Shown here piece after piece: positions 57,269 through 64,000 of a DNA stretch of 64,000 nt; the first letter of the stretch is position 1, and each line of letters begins with the position of its first letter. This DNA comes from Rhodococcus pseudokoreensis (GTDB lineage Bacteria > Actinomycetota > Actinomycetes > Mycobacteriales > Mycobacteriaceae). The stretch covers positions 186,001-250,000 of the forward strand of contig NZ_CP070615.1 of NCBI RefSeq assembly GCF_017068395.1. The letters are read 5' to 3'. The notes under the pieces are model-generated. The model made no database searches. It was not told the DNA's origin and saw only the letters and a program-made list of their open reading frames with translations. The position numbers were made by a program, and so were the translations under genes.

Positions 57269-57314
57269 GCTCGGAGGAAGGTACTTCGGGCGAACAAGAG
57301 CAAAGGAGCTCACG

Positions 57315-57404
57315 ATGGACATGCTGGCGAACCTGCAGGCCTGGTGGAACTGTCAGATGATGATGATGAACGGCCAGATGTGCGACATGTGCGCGAACAT
57401 GTGA
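57315..57404 (+). CDS. 29-residue Met/Cys-rich peptide
   Basis: A short gene with a strong AAAGGAG 7 nt before ATG. The 29 residues include nine Met and three Cys; residues 13-26 read CQMMMMNGQMCDMC, and two Trp precede. Met and Cys thioether/thiol clusters are soft-metal ligands, fitting Cu(I). It is the first gene after BlaI operator 3, followed by a very stable hairpin and then ccdA. I know of no described family. A leader peptide role is the alternative. Confidence 0.65.
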   Translation: MDMLANLQAWWNCQMMMMNGQMCDMCANM

Positions 57405-57433
57405 CGTCGCCCGGACCGATGCACTCCGCGACA

Positions 57434-57466
57434 GCACCCCGGCCGGGCACCGCCCGGCCGGGGTGC
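57434..57466 (+). terminator. 15-bp perfect GC hairpin (attenuator or transcript stabiliser)
   Basis: GCACCCCGGCCGGGC and GCCCGGCCGGGGTGC are perfectly complementary around a 3-nt ACC loop, 30 bp after the peptide stop and 62 bp before ccdA. No T-run follows, so it could act as a partial terminator, RNase barrier or processing site giving a short abundant peptide mRNA. Confidence 0.6.
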
Positions 57467-57527
57467 GGAACGTCCACGGCGCCTCCCCGTGCCGTGCCCA
57501 CCCGCCGCGCCGCGTCCGGAGGCGGCG

Positions 57528-58439
57528 GTGAGTGAGGTGCTGGTCGGCACCACGCTGCTGGCCGCGTTCCTCGGCGGCGTGGTCGCGCTGCTGGCCCCGT
57601 GTTGCATCTCGGTGATGCTGCCGGCCTACCTGGCCACCGGTTTCCGCCATCGCGGCGGTGTCCTGCCGGCCACCCTGGTGTTCGGGGCCGGGGTGGCGAC
57701 GGTGATCCTGCCGATCGGGCTCGGCGCGACCGCCCTGAGCCGGCTCCTCGTCAGCGACCACGTATGGATCTTCTCCATCGGCGGAGTACTGATGGCGATC
57801 GGCGGGATCGCGGTACTGGCCGGGTGGAAACCGAACCTGCCGATGCCCGGGGCGCGGACCGCCAAGGAGGGCAGCTTCGGCTCCGCCTACATCCTGGGCG
57901 CCTTCTCCGGCGCGGCCAGCGCCTGCTGCGCACCCGTGCTGGCCGGGGTCGCGATCCTCTCCGGCGCCGCCGGCTCCTTCCCGGTGGCCCTGTCCATCGG
58001 CCTGTCCTATGCGGCGGGCATGGTGGCACCACTGGCGCTGCTCGCGCTGATCTGGGACCGCCGCGGCAACCGGGCCGCCGCGCTGCTCACCGACCGCACC
58101 CTGGTTCTGCGGGTGGGCCGCCGGCAACGCCGGCTGCCGGTGGGCACCGCCGCGGGCGGGGTGTTGATGATCGGGATGGGCGCGCTCGCGCTCGTGCTGG
58201 CGTTCACCGGTCCGGGCATGCCCAGCGGTGGATGGCAGGCCGAACTCAGCGGCGCCCTCCAGCATGCGAGCAGCGTCGCCGTCGACGCGTTGTCCTTCCT
58301 CCCCGGCTGGGTTCTCGCCCTCGTCCTGGTGGCCGGATTCGGTCTCCTCGTCTGGCGGGCCACCCGGCCCCGGCGCCCGCACCACACTGATTCCGATGGT
58401 GCCGACGCCATTCATTCCGACACGGAAAGGCCCCTGTGA
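57528..58439 (+). CDS. CcdA-like transmembrane thiol-disulfide carrier
   Basis: A 303-aa CcdA/DsbD-beta family protein, about seven spans. Paired Cys motifs lie at C25-C26 (LLAPCCISVMLP) and C133-C134 (ASACCAPVLAG), doublets where classic CcdA has single Cys. It would carry electrons from cytoplasmic thioredoxin to the outer-face redoxin encoded next. GTG 57528 follows GGAGG. The C-terminus is a His/Asp-rich tail (RRPHHTDSDG). Confidence 0.88.
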   Translation: MSEVLVGTTLLAAFLGGVVALLAPCCISVMLPAYLATGFRHRGGVLPATLVFGAGVATVILPIGLGATALSRLLVSDHVWIFSIGGVLMAIGGIAVLAGWKPNLPMPGARTAKEGSFGSAYILGAFSGAASACCAPVLAGVAILSGAAGSFPVALSIGLSYAAGMVAPLALLALIWDRRGNRAAALLTDRTLVLRVGRRQRRLPVGTAAGGVLMIGMGALALVLAFTGPGMPSGGWQAELSGALQHASSVAVDALSFLPGWVLALVLVAGFGLLVWRATRPRRPHHTDSDGADAIHSDTERPL

Positions 58440-59068
58440 ACGCCGACAACAGGTCGAAGAAGCCGGTGGTCCTGATCGTCGCGGCGCTGGTCGCTCTGGC
58501 GTTCGGCGGTCTCTACCTGGTGTACCGGAACTTCCAAGGCGGACAGGGTAATTCATCCGACGCCAGCGGATACCGGCATGTGGCCGGCGCACCGGGTATC
58601 GGTGCCAGCGCCCCCGATTTCACCCTGACCTCGGGCACCGGCGGGCAGGTCGGCCTGGCCGACTTCCGCGGCAAAACGGTCCTGCTCTATTTCCAGGAGG
58701 GTCTGTCCTGCCAACCGTGCTGGGACCAGATCCGCGACCTCGAACGCAGCCGCGACGCCCTCACCGCCGCGGGCGTGGACGAGGTGGTGTCCATCACCAC
58801 CGACCAGGCGAACCTCATCGGCCGCAAGGCCGCAGACGAAGGAATCACCACACCCGTGCTGTCCGACCCCACGCTGGCGGCGTCGATGGCCTACGACGCC
58901 AACCGGTACGGGATGATGGGGCAGATGCGCGACGGGCACAGTTTCGTGCTGGTCGGCCCGGACGGGGTGATCGACTGGCGCGCCGACTACGGCGGCGCAC
59001 CCGATTACACGATGTTTCTGCCCACCGGCACGATGCTGGCCGATATGAGCGCGGAAAGTGCCCGATGA
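58436..59068 (+). CDS. membrane-anchored AhpC/TlpA-like redoxin
   Basis: A 210-aa protein with N-terminal anchor (VVLIVAALVALAFGGLYLVY) and a peroxiredoxin/TlpA fold: GASAPDFTLTSG, and CQPC (C92, C95) in LLYFQEGLSCQPCWDQ. GTG overlaps the ccdA stop by 4 nt. It is the presumed electron acceptor of the CcdA next door. The F-x-E-G-x-x-C arrangement is closer to AhpC/TSA than to WCxxC thioredoxins. Met-rich C-terminal part (YGMMGQM, TMLADM). Confidence 0.87.
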   Translation: MNADNRSKKPVVLIVAALVALAFGGLYLVYRNFQGGQGNSSDASGYRHVAGAPGIGASAPDFTLTSGTGGQVGLADFRGKTVLLYFQEGLSCQPCWDQIRDLERSRDALTAAGVDEVVSITTDQANLIGRKAADEGITTPVLSDPTLAASMAYDANRYGMMGQMRDGHSFVLVGPDGVIDWRADYGGAPDYTMFLPTGTMLADMSAESAR

Positions 59069-59340
59069 ACGATCCGGTTGAGATCACCCTGCTCACCGCG
59101 CCGGACTGCGGATTCTGCGATCACGCCAAGCAGGTCCTTCACCGCCTGGGGCGGCAGTACCGTCTGCAGGTGATCGAAATCGACCTGACCAGTGAGGCTG
59201 GGAATGCTCTCGCCGCCGACTCGGGGGTGATGTTCGCCCCGGGCGTACTCGTCGCCGGTGAGCCGTTCTCCTTCGGCCGGCTCTCCGAACGTAAACTTCG
59301 CCGCGCTCTCGACAGGCGCGCCGGCGCCGACCGGATGTGA
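59065..59340 (+). CDS. glutaredoxin/mycoredoxin-like protein
   Basis: A 91-aa thioredoxin-fold protein, probably cytoplasmic, with CGFC (C15, C18) and VMFAPGVLVAGEPF where a cis-Pro loop (APG) is expected. ATG overlaps the previous stop by 4 nt. With mycothiol as the main thiol, it may reduce mixed disulfides or handle Cu(I). Gene order suggests supply of electrons or metal to the redoxin-CopCD proteins. Confidence 0.85.
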   Translation: MNDPVEITLLTAPDCGFCDHAKQVLHRLGRQYRLQVIEIDLTSEAGNALAADSGVMFAPGVLVAGEPFSFGRLSERKLRRALDRRAGADRM

Positions 59341-61274
59341 GCGCCCTCGCCCGCGGGTTGGTCCGCGCGGCGGTGCTGCTTGCCGCCCTGGCCGCGCTGG
59401 TCCTCGGTGGTGCCGGGCTGGCGAGCGCGCACCCGACGCTGCTGTTCACCGACCCCGCCGCCGACACCGCGGTCTCCGAAACGCCGGAGACGATCACGTT
59501 GTTGTTCAACGAGGCCGTCACCATCGGCCCGAACGCGGTCACCGTGCTCGACGGCGACGGCCGCGCACAGTCGGTGGGCGAGTCGGCCACCGCCCAGGAC
59601 GGGCGAGCCGTCACCGCCGCCGTCCCCGACCCACTGCCACCCGGCACCTACACGGTGCGCTGGCAGGTGACCGGCGACGACGGCGACCTGGTGGAACAGG
59701 ATTTCCGATTCGCCGTCGGTATCGCCCTGACCGGCGGTGGGGGAGCAGGAGGCGGCGGCCCGTCGATTTCCTGGCTCGATGCGGCGCTGCGGTGGGTGCT
59801 CTTCGCCGGAGTGGCTCTGGCGCTCGGCGGCGTGATCGGCGAACGCTTCACCTGCTCGGCGCGGGCCGAGAACCCGGCACTGCCGGCGCTGCGGTCCGCG
59901 GCCCCGGCGGGGGCGGCGGTCGGGCTGGCCGCCGTGGCGGGACTGGGGATCACACTCGTCGCCGACGCCGGCGGCACCGTCGGTGCGTTGTGGCAGGGCC
60001 GGGCGGGGGAAGTACTGCTGGTGGAGGCCGCCGGGTTGCTGGCCGCACTCCTGGTGGCCGTGGCCGGTCGGCGCGGATGGGCGATCGCACCGCTGCTGCT
60101 CGTCGCCGCCGCCGAAGGGGTGCGTTCGCATGCCCAGACCGCGCAGCCCTTCTGGGGCGCCGCGCTGACCGGGATTCATCTCGCGGCGGCCGCCATCTGG
60201 GTCGGCGCCCTGCTGCACACCACGCGGGCGGTGCTCGTGTGGCGGCGCGTACCCGCCGCCGTCCGCTGGGTACTGCGGGGTTACATGCGCCTGGCCGCCT
60301 GGGTTTTCGCCGCCGTGGTCATCACCGGCACGCTCAGCGCACTGCTCCTCATCCCGCTCTCCCAAGTGGTCTCGACCACCTACGGTCAGGTCCTGCTGGT
60401 CAAACTCGGGCTGGTCACGGCCGGGGCCGGGCTGGCCCTCACCGCCCGGGTGCTGGTGATGCGAGCTCCGGGACGTCTCGCCGCGGCGGCCAGGGTGGTG
60501 CGGGCCGAAAGTGCTGTGCTGCTGGTGGTCCTGGCCGCCAGCGCCGTGCTGGTGTCCACCCCCACCGTCGGCGCGATCAGCGAACCCGGGCCCCCGCCGC
60601 CGCAGGGCCCGGTGCTTCCCCTCGGCACATTGGCCGGGCAGATCGGCATGAGTGTCACCGCCAGCGACGGGCAGGTGCTGGTGCGGCTGTCCACCCCGCG
60701 CCGCGGCGACTACTACGCCCCCGAACCGGACCAGGACTATGCCCTCACCGGCCGCCTCGACGCCACCGTCGCCGAGGGTGGCCCGCTCTCGTTCCGCGGC
60801 TGCGGGCGTGGGTGTTTCGTGGCCCCGGCCTCCTGGGCCGAGGGTGAGAACGTCCTGAGCCTGCGCGCCGACGCGGACGGTTGGCAGGGCGGCACGGTCA
60901 GTGAGCTGCTCGCGTGGCCGCCGCAACCCGGCGCCGATGATCTGTCCCGCGCGGTGTCGCAGCTGCGCGCGGCAGGCGACATCACCGTCTACGAGGCGGT
61001 GACCAGTGACACCAGCGCCGGCGCACCCGAGCCGCAGCGGCTCGATCTGCCCGCGGAGTTCTTCCTCGCCCAGGAACCGTACGCGGACGGCACCGCCCCG
61101 CAGGTGGCCCGGATCTCGGGCGACCCCGGGCCGGTGCGACTGGCCCTCGGTTACCCGGCCGCCTCGATGAACGTCCTGCTCACCCTCGACGAGCAGGGGC
61201 GGATCGGCGAGGAGACCCTCACCGACGCCAAACACCTGATCACTCGCCGCTTCGTCTACCCCGACCACGAGTGA
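59337..61274 (+). CDS. fused CopC-CopD copper protein with C-terminal domain
   Basis: A 645-aa protein. A signal peptide ends ASA-H32, leaving a mature N-terminal His as in CopC, where it ligates Cu(II); the CopC fold runs to about 128 (PAADTAVSETPETITLLFNE...EQDFRFAV). A Gly-rich linker leads to a CopD membrane domain (about 145-430, eight spans; GIHLAAAAIWVGALLH). A further outer-face domain (about 435-645) contains RGCGRGCFVAP. It handles periplasmic-side copper, probably import or transfer. GTG overlaps the previous stop. Confidence 0.92.
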   Translation: MSALARGLVRAAVLLAALAALVLGGAGLASAHPTLLFTDPAADTAVSETPETITLLFNEAVTIGPNAVTVLDGDGRAQSVGESATAQDGRAVTAAVPDPLPPGTYTVRWQVTGDDGDLVEQDFRFAVGIALTGGGGAGGGGPSISWLDAALRWVLFAGVALALGGVIGERFTCSARAENPALPALRSAAPAGAAVGLAAVAGLGITLVADAGGTVGALWQGRAGEVLLVEAAGLLAALLVAVAGRRGWAIAPLLLVAAAEGVRSHAQTAQPFWGAALTGIHLAAAAIWVGALLHTTRAVLVWRRVPAAVRWVLRGYMRLAAWVFAAVVITGTLSALLLIPLSQVVSTTYGQVLLVKLGLVTAGAGLALTARVLVMRAPGRLAAAARVVRAESAVLLVVLAASAVLVSTPTVGAISEPGPPPPQGPVLPLGTLAGQIGMSVTASDGQVLVRLSTPRRGDYYAPEPDQDYALTGRLDATVAEGGPLSFRGCGRGCFVAPASWAEGENVLSLRADADGWQGGTVSELLAWPPQPGADDLSRAVSQLRAAGDITVYEAVTSDTSAGAPEPQRLDLPAEFFLAQEPYADGTAPQVARISGDPGPVRLALGYPAASMNVLLTLDEQGRIGEETLTDAKHLITRRFVYPDHE

Positions 61275-61284
61275 CCAGGGGCGC

Positions 61285-61611
61285 TCAGCCGCACCCCGCG
61301 CCGCCGAGCATCGCCGTCATCGCCGACGCCGCCGGAGACCCGGCGAAGACGACCAGCAGCACCGCCAGGGCAACAAGTACGGGCACAAGAGCTTTCGGGA
61401 CGGCACTGCTGGCGGGGCTCACCGCCGTCGTCGGCGCCGGGAGGTCCCGGGTCACCGCCGCGAGCTCCCCGAGGGTTCGCGCGCCATACGCCGCCGCGAC
61501 CCGGTCCGAGTACTCGTCGAGGGTCAACCGGCCGGTGCCGACCTCACGTTCGAGGGCGAGGACGATCTGGCTGCGGTCGGTGTCGGACGCCCGCAGCCAC
61601 GGCTCAGCCAT
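61285..61611 (-). CDS. DUF1707/SHOCT-like membrane protein
   Basis: A 108-aa protein: MAEPWLRASDTDRSQIVLALEREVGTGRLTLDEYSDRVAAAYGART is the DUF1707 domain, followed by a C-terminal hydrophobic span (ALVPVLVALAVLLVVFAGS). ATG 61611 overlaps the upstream gene by 8 nt. It is last in a leftward three-gene unit starting at operator 4, convergent with copCD. Confidence 0.85.
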   Translation of the reverse strand: MAEPWLRASDTDRSQIVLALEREVGTGRLTLDEYSDRVAAAYGARTLGELAAVTRDLPAPTTAVSPASSAVPKALVPVLVALAVLLVVFAGSPAASAMTAMLGGAGCG

Positions 61612-61867
61612 CGACCCCACCGTCTTGTCCCCGAGGCGGCGTCGGCGCACCGGAAGTACCCCGGCGTCGGGTCTGCGCCGCGTCGTCGGCCGCCGACTTC
61701 TGCCGCCCGAGCGCCTGGAGTTCTTCACGTAGGTCCGCCACCTGCCGGCTCGTCGAGGGCGGCGCCGCGGACATTCCGCGGGTGCCGCGGCGCATCGGGC
61801 GGATGCAGCAGAAGTAGGTTGCGGTCAGCGCCGCGGCCGCGATGAGCGCGGCGACCCACGTCGACAT
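61604..61867 (-). CDS. small single-span membrane protein
   Basis: An 87-aa protein: one N-terminal span (WVAALIAAAALTATYFCCIRPM) with CC at its cytoplasmic edge, then a coiled-coil-like segment (RQVADLREELQALGRQKSAADDAA). Its ATG overlaps the upstream stop by 1 nt. No known family is recognised; the vicinal Cys next to the membrane fits the thiol/copper context. Confidence 0.7.
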   Translation of the reverse strand: MSTWVAALIAAAALTATYFCCIRPMRRGTRGMSAAPPSTSRQVADLREELQALGRQKSAADDAAQTRRRGTSGAPTPPRGQDGGVDG

Positions 61868-62103
61868 CAGGGCTCCCGCGGTCCGTGCCGGTCGGTGCGC
61901 TCGGACTTGAGGGCGTCGATCTCCGCGCGCAACTGCCTGATCTGCTGCTGCTCGCTCGCGTCACCGACCCCCTTGCTCGCGTCACCGACCCCCTTGCTCG
62001 CGTCGTCGCCTTGCTTGCCCTGCCCGCGCATCATCATCCACATCATCAGGCCCATCCCGACCGGGCAGGCCAGGACCGCGAGCCCCAGGAACAACTGCTG
62101 CAT
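61867..62103 (-). CDS. Met-rich small membrane protein with tandem repeat
   Basis: A 78-aa protein: a membrane helix FLGLAVLACPVGMGLMMWMMMRG rich in Met with one Cys, then DASKGVGDASKGVGDAS, encoded by a 21-bp tandem repeat (61954-61995), then a coiled coil (QQIRQLRAEIDALKSE). Similar Met-rich single-span proteins occur near copper operons. First gene of the leftward unit under operator 4. Confidence 0.7.
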   Translation of the reverse strand: MQQLFLGLAVLACPVGMGLMMWMMMRGQGKQGDDASKGVGDASKGVGDASEQQQIRQLRAEIDALKSERTDRHGPREP

Positions 62104-62150
62104 GACTTCCTCCGACCGGCCGGGGCCGGGGCGTGTCGCCCACCAACCCT

Positions 62151-62182
62151 CATCTACTATCTCCGTACCTAGATAGTAGATG
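62151..62182. promoter_or_regulatory. BlaI-type operator 4, two overlapping sites
   Basis: CATCTAC-N11-CTAGATA (62151-62175) overlaps TATCTCC-N11-GTAGATG (62158-62182), offset by 7 bp. Outer arms CATCTACTAT/ATAGTAGATG are a perfect dyad. It lies between the leftward small membrane genes and the rightward tlpA-ccdA pair, so it can control both. Confidence 0.8.
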
Positions 62183-62239
62183 AATTTCGGATCCGCTGGA
62201 CCTCTCTCCTCGGCTGATCCTCGACACCGAGGGAAGACG

Positions 62240-62917
62240 ATGATCGGCACCCGCCTGCGCCCCGAACCCGGCCATCGGCACTCCCTCCGCCGCAGGAGCT
62301 GGACCACGGGCGGACGTCACCCCGCCCGCCGCATCACCCGGATCGCTCTTACGGCGCTCGCCGCCGCACTCGGCCTGACCGGATGCGCGAGCGGCACCGA
62401 CTCCGTGGTCCAGGGCGGCACGTTCGACTTCGTCTCGCCCGGAGGGCAGACCGAGATCTTCTACGACCCACCGGACACGCGCGGAACCATCGGTGAATTA
62501 TCCGGCCCCGACCTGATGGTCGACGGCAAGACCACCGCACTGTCGGACTACGCCGGTCAGGTGGTGGTGCTCAACCTGTGGGGGCAATGGTGCGGCCCGT
62601 GCCGCGGCGAAGCCTCCCAACTCGAGCAGGTGTACACCGCCACCAAGGGTCTGGGCGTGGCATTCCTCGGCATCGACGTCCGCGACCCCCAAAAAGACAA
62701 GGCACAGGACTTCGTCACCGACCACCAGGTGACCTACCCGTCGATCTACGACCCCGCCATGCGAACACTGATCGCGCTCGGCGGCAAGTACCCCACCAGC
62801 GTCATCCCCTCGACCCTGGTCCTGGACCGGCACCGCCGTGTGGCCGCTGTCTACCTCAAAGCCCTACTGGCGGAGGACCTCCAGCCGGTCGTCGAGCGCA
62901 TCGCGGCCGAACAATGA
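62240..62917 (+). CDS. TlpA-like lipoprotein thioredoxin
   Basis: A 225-aa lipoprotein (LTGCAS, Cys49) with a thioredoxin domain: LNLWGQWCGPCRGEA (C118, C121), GIDVRDPQKDKAQDF, and cis-Pro near SVIPSTLVLD. It resembles ResA/CcsX proteins for cytochrome c or copper-site thiols. ATG 62240 follows GAGGGAAG; an earlier ATG at 62180 would lie inside the operator. Coupled to the downstream ccdA. Confidence 0.9.
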   Translation: MIGTRLRPEPGHRHSLRRRSWTTGGRHPARRITRIALTALAAALGLTGCASGTDSVVQGGTFDFVSPGGQTEIFYDPPDTRGTIGELSGPDLMVDGKTTALSDYAGQVVVLNLWGQWCGPCRGEASQLEQVYTATKGLGVAFLGIDVRDPQKDKAQDFVTDHQVTYPSIYDPAMRTLIALGGKYPTSVIPSTLVLDRHRRVAAVYLKALLAEDLQPVVERIAAEQ

Positions 62918-63714
62918 CCACCCTCGCGCAGGGGATCGGCACCAGCTTCCAGACCGCCGCCGCGACCGGGCCGATGATCCTGGCCCTGGGCGCCGCCATG
63001 CTGGCTGGGATGGTGTCGTTCGCCTCCCCGTGCTGCGTTCCCCTGGTACCCGGGTATCTCTCCTACCTGGCCGGTATCTCCGGGGCCGACGCCCCACCGA
63101 CCACCGTCACCGTCGCGGTGCGGGCCGGCCGGTGGCGGGTAACCGGGGCCGCCGTCCTGTTCGTGGCCGGGTTCACCGTCGTCTTCGTCCTCGCCACCGC
63201 GTCGGTGTTCGGGGTGATCAGCGTGCTGTCGATCAACCGGGAGCTGCTCCAACGCCTCGGCGGCGTTATCACCATCGTGATGGGACTCGCCTTCATCGGC
63301 CTCATTCCCGCCCTGCAGAAGGACACCCGGCCCGAGCCGCGGCGAATCGCCACCCTGGCCGGTGCACCCCTGCTGGGGGCGGTGTTCGGGTTGGGCTGGA
63401 CCCCGTGCCTGGGCCCGACCCTGGCCGGGGTGCTGTCCGTCGCCGCCGGAACCGAGGGCACCACCGCGGCACGCGGGGTGATGCTGATCGTCGCGTACTG
63501 CCTCGGCCTCGGCCTGCCGTTCATCGTCCTCGCGTTCGGCTCCACCCACGCACTGCGGGGCATCGGGTGGTTGCGCCGCAACGCCCGCACCATCCAGATC
63601 TTCGGGGGCATCATGCTCGTCGCCGTCGGCGCCGCCCTGGTCACCGGCCAATGGGATGTCTTCGTCGGATGGCTCCGCTCCGAGTTCGTCAGCAGCTTCG
63701 TGACACCGATCTGA
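62914..63714 (+). CDS. ccdA: CcdA cytochrome-biogenesis-type thiol carrier
   Basis: A 266-aa CcdA. C40-C41 lie in FASPCCVPLVPGYLSYLAG and C165 lies in GLGWTPCLGPTLAG, the two conserved redox motifs; about six to seven spans. ATG overlaps the tlpA stop by 4 nt. It reduces the TlpA partner from cytoplasmic thioredoxin. No ccsA/ccsB genes follow, so a general or copper-linked role is as likely as cytochrome c assembly. Confidence 0.93.
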   Translation: MTTLAQGIGTSFQTAAATGPMILALGAAMLAGMVSFASPCCVPLVPGYLSYLAGISGADAPPTTVTVAVRAGRWRVTGAAVLFVAGFTVVFVLATASVFGVISVLSINRELLQRLGGVITIVMGLAFIGLIPALQKDTRPEPRRIATLAGAPLLGAVFGLGWTPCLGPTLAGVLSVAAGTEGTTAARGVMLIVAYCLGLGLPFIVLAFGSTHALRGIGWLRRNARTIQIFGGIMLVAVGAALVTGQWDVFVGWLRSEFVSSFVTPI

Positions 63715-63759
63715 TCACCAGGCTGCCGCGCGTCGAGCTGCGGCAATCGCCGTGTGACC

Positions 63760-64000
63760 AGGGGTTCCGGTAGTAATTACTCCCAGATCGATGCGCTCAC
63801 CGCGGCCGGCTGCGAACGAATTTGGGTGGCAAGGTTTCGGGGAAACTGGCCCGGCTCCCGGAGTGGGACAGGTGCTTCGAGTACCTGCGCCGCGGCGACG
63901 AACTGGTGATCACCCGGCTGTCGCGGCCATTCCGGTCGGTGCGGCACATGACCGAACTCACCGCCCAGCTCGACGAGCGCGGCACCGACCTGATTGTGCT
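63760..64000 (+). pseudogene. serine resolvase/invertase N-terminal part, frameshifted, cut by window end
   Basis: QIDALTAAGCERIWV is followed, after loss of one base near 63825, by SGKLARLPEWDRCFEYLRRGDELVITRLSRPFRSVRHMTEL. This is the resolvase catalytic-domain pattern (LVITRLSR...). The Ser-containing N-terminus is degenerate. It may mark the edge of a Tn3-like element continuing beyond the window. Confidence 0.75.

Noticed and set aside
59139..61268. 709-codon open frame on the minus strand
   Set aside because: Antisense to the CopC-CopD gene, with low-complexity Gly/Arg/Gln content and no recognisable domain.
61954..61995. 21-bp direct repeat as an iteron or attachment site
   Set aside because: It is in frame within a small membrane protein gene, has only two full units, and encodes DASKGVG repeats.

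Overview
The window is high-GC actinobacterial DNA, most likely from Rhodococcus or a close relative. Supporting signs are the ctaE reading frame, Rhodococcus-like secreted lipase and LGFP amidase genes, many GTG starts, -10 boxes placed 6-7 nt before start codons, and a mycothiol-type arsenate reductase. It reads as an accessory metal-resistance region in which intact operons sit among insertion sequences, duplicated segments and decaying gene fragments.

1-9 kb: end of a secretory lipase gene, a Tat-exported PhoD phosphatase, a complete IS21-type element (istA/istB) with a 6-bp target duplication inside an ArsR-type gene remnant, an FAD monooxygenase, an orphan ctaE and a methyltransferase. 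9-15 kb: metal module A, with two ArsR regulators, DUF3703, a Cd/Zn/Pb P-type ATPase, a collapsed persulfide-dioxygenase/TSUP pseudogene and a large peptidoglycan amidase. 16-23 kb: an Fe(III) ABC importer and a fused adenylation-carrier-acyltransferase protein, each behind an iron-box-like sequence. 24.7-27.6 kb: a single gene fusing a RodA/FtsW glycosyltransferase to a penicillin-binding transpeptidase. 28-34.6 kb: small genes, a secreted M23 peptidase, and a pseudogene tract (WapI-like, nitroreductase, IS3).

34.7-40 kb: a full ars operon (arsR-acr3-three arsC-type genes-arsD-arsA) reading leftward. 40.1-41.5 kb: merR-merB reading rightward. 41.5-53.2 kb: metal module B, bounded by directly repeated dinB genes (left intact, right frameshifted). 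It holds a CstR-type persulfide operon (dioxygenase-rhodanese, 56-aa Cys protein, TSUP, csoR/cstR), an amidase fragment, a frameshifted MFS gene, and an arsR-ATPase-lspA-DUF3703-cadD-araC operon.

53.3-63.7 kb: the most interesting part. A BlaI-type repressor with its M56 metallopeptidase lies among four loci carrying the dyad YATCTAC-N11-GTAGATR. The linked genes are DUF3105-DUF305, a TlpA-like redoxin, a 29-residue Met/Cys-rich peptide, CcdA-redoxin-glutaredoxin-CopCD, three small membrane proteins, and a second TlpA-CcdA pair. I infer a BlaI-controlled copper/envelope-thiol regulon. The window ends in a broken serine resolvase. No tRNA, rRNA or CRISPR array was seen.
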